A stretch of 36,091 bases of DNA, taken from NCBI GenBank assembly GCA_964626885.1, contig CAZVJA010000029.1, forward strand, positions 1 through 36,091. The letters run 5' to 3'. Made by a program: the position numbers and the translations under genes. The notes beneath the pieces were generated by a model. That model ran no database searches and was not told the DNA's origin. It worked only from the letters and a program-made list of their open reading frames with translations. The stretch comes from CAZVJA01 sp964626885 (GTDB lineage Bacteria; Planctomycetota; Planctomycetia; Planctomycetales; Planctomycetaceae). Positions 33,866 through 36,091 of this stretch are shown one piece after another (the first letter of the stretch is position 1; each line of letters starts with the position of its first letter).

Positions 33866-34560
33866 GGCTGGCGGGGCAGGTCGTCGACCTCCACAAATAT
33901 TACGACCTTGGAACCGTGGTCGTGAAGGCGCTCCGCGGCGTCTCGATCGACTTTCCCGAAGGGGATTTCCTCGCGATCATGGGCTCGTCGGGAAGCGGCA
34001 AGAGCACGCTCTTGAACCTGCTCGGCGCACTCGACCGCCCCACCAAAGGGCAATACATCATCGGCGGCCAGGATGTCTCGTTTCTCTCCGATGATGAACT
34101 CTCCGAAATCCGCAATCAGATGATCGGCTTCATCTTTCAGTCGTACAATCTGATCCCGCAATATACCGTCCTCGAAAACATCGAAGTTCCGCTGCATTAT
34201 CGGCCCGGTTATCCCTCCCTCAGCTCCGACGACCGCAAGCGGTGCTACGAGCTGGCCTGCCAGGTGGGGTTGCAGGAGCGGCTCGACCATCGGCCGTTTC
34301 AGCTTTCCGGCGGACAGCAGCAGCGCGTCGCCATCGCCCGCGCACTCGTCAACAACCCGCAAATCATTCTCGCCGACGAACCGACCGGCAACCTCGATTC
34401 CGCCACGGGTGAGGAAATCATGCAGCTTCTCGGCCGGCTCAACGAAGAAGGACGAACAATCATCATCGTGACCCACGAACCGGATATCGCCCGGCGAGCC
34501 AAACGACAGATCTACATGCGCGACGGTCTGGTGGCCGGCTATGGAATCTTTCCCGGATAA
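33862..34560 (+). CDS. MacB/LolD-type ABC ATPase
   Basis: A 232-residue ABC ATPase of the MacB/LolD/FtsE group. Walker A GSSGSGKS (41-48), Gln93 in FIFQSYNL, signature LSGGQQQR (148-155), Walker B IILADEP (168-174), TGNLDS as D-loop and His205 are all intact. The ATG overlaps the adaptor stop by four bases. It should energise the permease encoded 109 bases later; together with the adaptor and the TolC-like channel it forms a tripartite pump working by mechanotransmission across the membrane. Unlike E. coli MacB, the ATPase and permease are separate proteins here. Confidence 0.95.
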   Translation: MRLAGQVVDLHKYYDLGTVVVKALRGVSIDFPEGDFLAIMGSSGSGKSTLLNLLGALDRPTKGQYIIGGQDVSFLSDDELSEIRNQMIGFIFQSYNLIPQYTVLENIEVPLHYRPGYPSLSSDDRKRCYELACQVGLQERLDHRPFQLSGGQQQRVAIARALVNNPQIILADEPTGNLDSATGEEIMQLLGRLNEEGRTIIIVTHEPDIARRAKRQIYMRDGLVAGYGIFPG

Positions 34561-34590
34561 TTCGGCTTGCGGCGCGAACCTGGCCGGGTG

Positions 34591-34603
34591 AGGCGATTCG
34601 CCT
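34591..34603. promoter_or_regulatory. Short palindrome between ATPase and permease genes
   Basis: AGGCGA-T-TCGCCT is a perfect inverted repeat with one central base, in the 109-base spacer. It is too tight for a hairpin, so an operator is possible, or chance. Confidence 0.2.
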
Positions 34604-34669
34604 GATTTGGCTCCAGACAACCGCGGCTCAACCTTACTTTCTTCTTCTCCCGTTCCTCCCCGTTTCGAC

Positions 34670-36022
34670 ATGCTCCCCTCCCGCATCTCACGCACAATCT
34701 CCCTATCGCTCAAGAGCCTGTTGCTGCACAAGCTCCGCTCCGGGCTGACGATGCTGGGAATTGTGTTCGGCGTCTTCTCCGTCATCGCCATGCTCGCGAT
34801 TGGCGAAGGGGCCAGCGCCCAGGCGCAGCAGCAGGTGCTGGAACTCGGGGCGACGAACATCATCGTCGTGAGCGTCAAGCCCCCCGATTCAGCATCGTCC
34901 GGCTCCTCCGCGGGACGTTCACGTGTCACCCGGTACGGGCTGCTCCGCTCCGATTACAAGCTGCTCACCGACAACATCCCCACCGTGGCTCGGGCCACGC
35001 CCGTACGAGAAACAAAACAGCAAATTCGCTGCCTGCATCGCACCATCAACGCGCGGCTCGTGGCCTGCACGTCCGATTACCTCGACGTCAACCATCTGGA
35101 ACTGTCTGCCGGGCGGTTCATCACTGATCAGGATCAGTTGCAACGGGAAAACATCGCGGTGCTGGGATACGAAGTCGCGCAAACGCTCTTTCCGCTCGAA
35201 AGCCCGCTGGGGAATACCGTGCAGATCAAGTCGCGGTATTACACGGTCGTCGGTGTAACGAAAGAACGTACGGCTTCGGCGGCGATCGGAGGTTCGTTAT
35301 CGGGGCAGGATTACAACAAGGACGTCTACATCCCGTTGCAAACCTTCCAGGCGCGCATGGGGGATCTCGACGTGCAGGTCACCCCCGGCACGTTCAACGC
35401 CGAGCAAGTCGAGCTGAACCAGATCACGCTCCACGTGGCTGATCGAGACGCGGTCATCCCCACTGCCGAGGTCGTCCGCGAGACCTTGACCCGCACGCAC
35501 GCCGACCGCAAGGATTTTTCGGTCGTCGTTCCGCTCGAACTCTTGCGGCAGGCAGAGCAGTTGCGGCAGATCTTTAACATCGTGCTCGGCTCGATCGCCG
35601 CCATCAGTCTGCTGGTCGGCGGCATCGGCATCATGAACATCATGCTGGCCACTGTGACCGAGCGGACCCGCGAGATCGGCATCCGGCGTTCGCTCGGCGC
35701 GCGGCAGCGCGATATCACCGTTCAGTTTCTTACCGAAACCACCGTGTTGGCCGGCACGGGGGGGCTTGTCGGCATGGCGCTCGGCCTGCTCACGCCGTAC
35801 GCGTTCCTCGGCATTCAGTTCCTCGTCGACACCTTCGTGCTGGGAGGGAATGGGGCCAATTCCGACCTCGGCCAGATGTTCTCCGGCATGACACCCAAAG
35901 TGGCGCTCTGGAGCCTCCCCGTGGCGTTCGGCATTTCCGTCGGCGTGGGAATCATCTTCGGGTTGTACCCGGCGCGCAAAGCAGCCCGGCTCGACCCCAT
36001 CGAAGCCCTGCGGCACGTGTAA
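34670..36022 (+). CDS. MacB-type ABC permease
   Basis: A 450-residue permease. The ATG at 34670 begins MLPSRISRTISLSLKSLLLH, the usual MacB opening; a TTG at 34607 gives an atypical extension. There is a first helix near 26-46 (MLGIVFGVFSVIAMLAIGEG), a periplasmic MacB core domain of about 230 residues, then three helices of the FtsX type: the segment LVGGIGIMNIMLATVTERTR (about 312-331) with the conserved REIGIRRSLGARQRDI loop, and the final FGLYPARKAARLDPIEALR. Four helices in total fit the family. It is the membrane part of the pump and ends the operon. Confidence 0.94.
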   Translation: MLPSRISRTISLSLKSLLLHKLRSGLTMLGIVFGVFSVIAMLAIGEGASAQAQQQVLELGATNIIVVSVKPPDSASSGSSAGRSRVTRYGLLRSDYKLLTDNIPTVARATPVRETKQQIRCLHRTINARLVACTSDYLDVNHLELSAGRFITDQDQLQRENIAVLGYEVAQTLFPLESPLGNTVQIKSRYYTVVGVTKERTASAAIGGSLSGQDYNKDVYIPLQTFQARMGDLDVQVTPGTFNAEQVELNQITLHVADRDAVIPTAEVVRETLTRTHADRKDFSVVVPLELLRQAEQLRQIFNIVLGSIAAISLLVGGIGIMNIMLATVTERTREIGIRRSLGARQRDITVQFLTETTVLAGTGGLVGMALGLLTPYAFLGIQFLVDTFVLGGNGANSDLGQMFSGMTPKVALWSLPVAFGISVGVGIIFGLYPARKAARLDPIEALRHV

Positions 36023-36027
36023 AGTAC

Positions 36028-36059
36028 TCCCGAAGGGCCGTTTCGAACCGGCCTCGGGA
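36028..36059 (+). terminator. Hairpin after efflux operon
   Basis: TCCCGA (36028-36033) pairs with TCGGGA (36054-36059) and GGCCG (36036-36040) with CGGCC (36049-36053), an eleven-pair stem with a two-base bulge and an eight-base loop. It begins six bases after the permease stop. Only a short TTCC follows, so it is a likely but not classic terminator. Confidence 0.5.
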
Positions 36060-36091
36060 TTCCAAAAGACGTCCGGTTTGAACCGCATCTA

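Noticed and set aside
1..36091. CRISPR array, tRNA, rRNA, prophage or insertion sequence
   Set aside because: I saw no regularly spaced repeats, no tRNA-like cloverleaf, no rRNA segment and no transposase or integrase motifs.

Overview
The window looks like chromosomal DNA of a planctomycete (Planctomycetota). The evidence is a gene set typical of that phylum: a large secreted PVC-type protein with propeller, HEAT repeats and a CxxCH haem site, next to an SGNH-like protein and a DUF1080 protein; several MoxR/DUF58/VWA proteins; a very long TolC-like protein; and high G+C with long spurious antisense frames. I cannot name a genus.

Left part (1-21405, all on the minus strand). Transcription runs from 21405 down to 1. 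In that order it encodes: a membrane-anchored coiled-coil protein; a ferric-type ABC importer (binding protein, fused permease, ATPase); a 1013-residue VWA/GATase-like membrane protein; a palindromic repeat element; MoxR ATPase; DUF58 protein; a BatA-like VWA membrane protein; and two tandem copies of a three-gene exporter unit (GATase-like auxiliary membrane protein, ABC-2 ATPase, ABC-2 permease). The last permease runs off the left edge. Most junctions are 1-4 nt overlaps, so translation is probably coupled. The ATPase of the importer is fused in frame, through a lipobox-bearing hydrophobic segment, to an NHL beta-propeller, which is unusual. MoxR, DUF58 and VWA proteins usually work together as a chaperone/assembly set. 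The GldA/GldF/GldG-like triads suggest that this set serves an envelope transport machine, but its substrate is unknown.

Right part (21863-36022, on the plus strand). First comes a secreted catabolic cluster: an SGNH-like protein with altered catalytic residues, the PVC-type cytochrome/propeller protein and a DUF1080 protein. A solitary Uma2-family nuclease-like gene follows a group of stem-loops and a perfect TATAAT. A possible small minus-strand gene comes next. The window closes with a MarR regulator and a MacAB-TolC-type tripartite efflux operon (TolC-like, adaptor, MacB-type ATPase, MacB-type permease), ending in a hairpin at 36028-36059.

The strongest candidates for something undescribed are the combined VWA/MoxR/importer/double-exporter locus and the ATPase-NHL fusion inside it.
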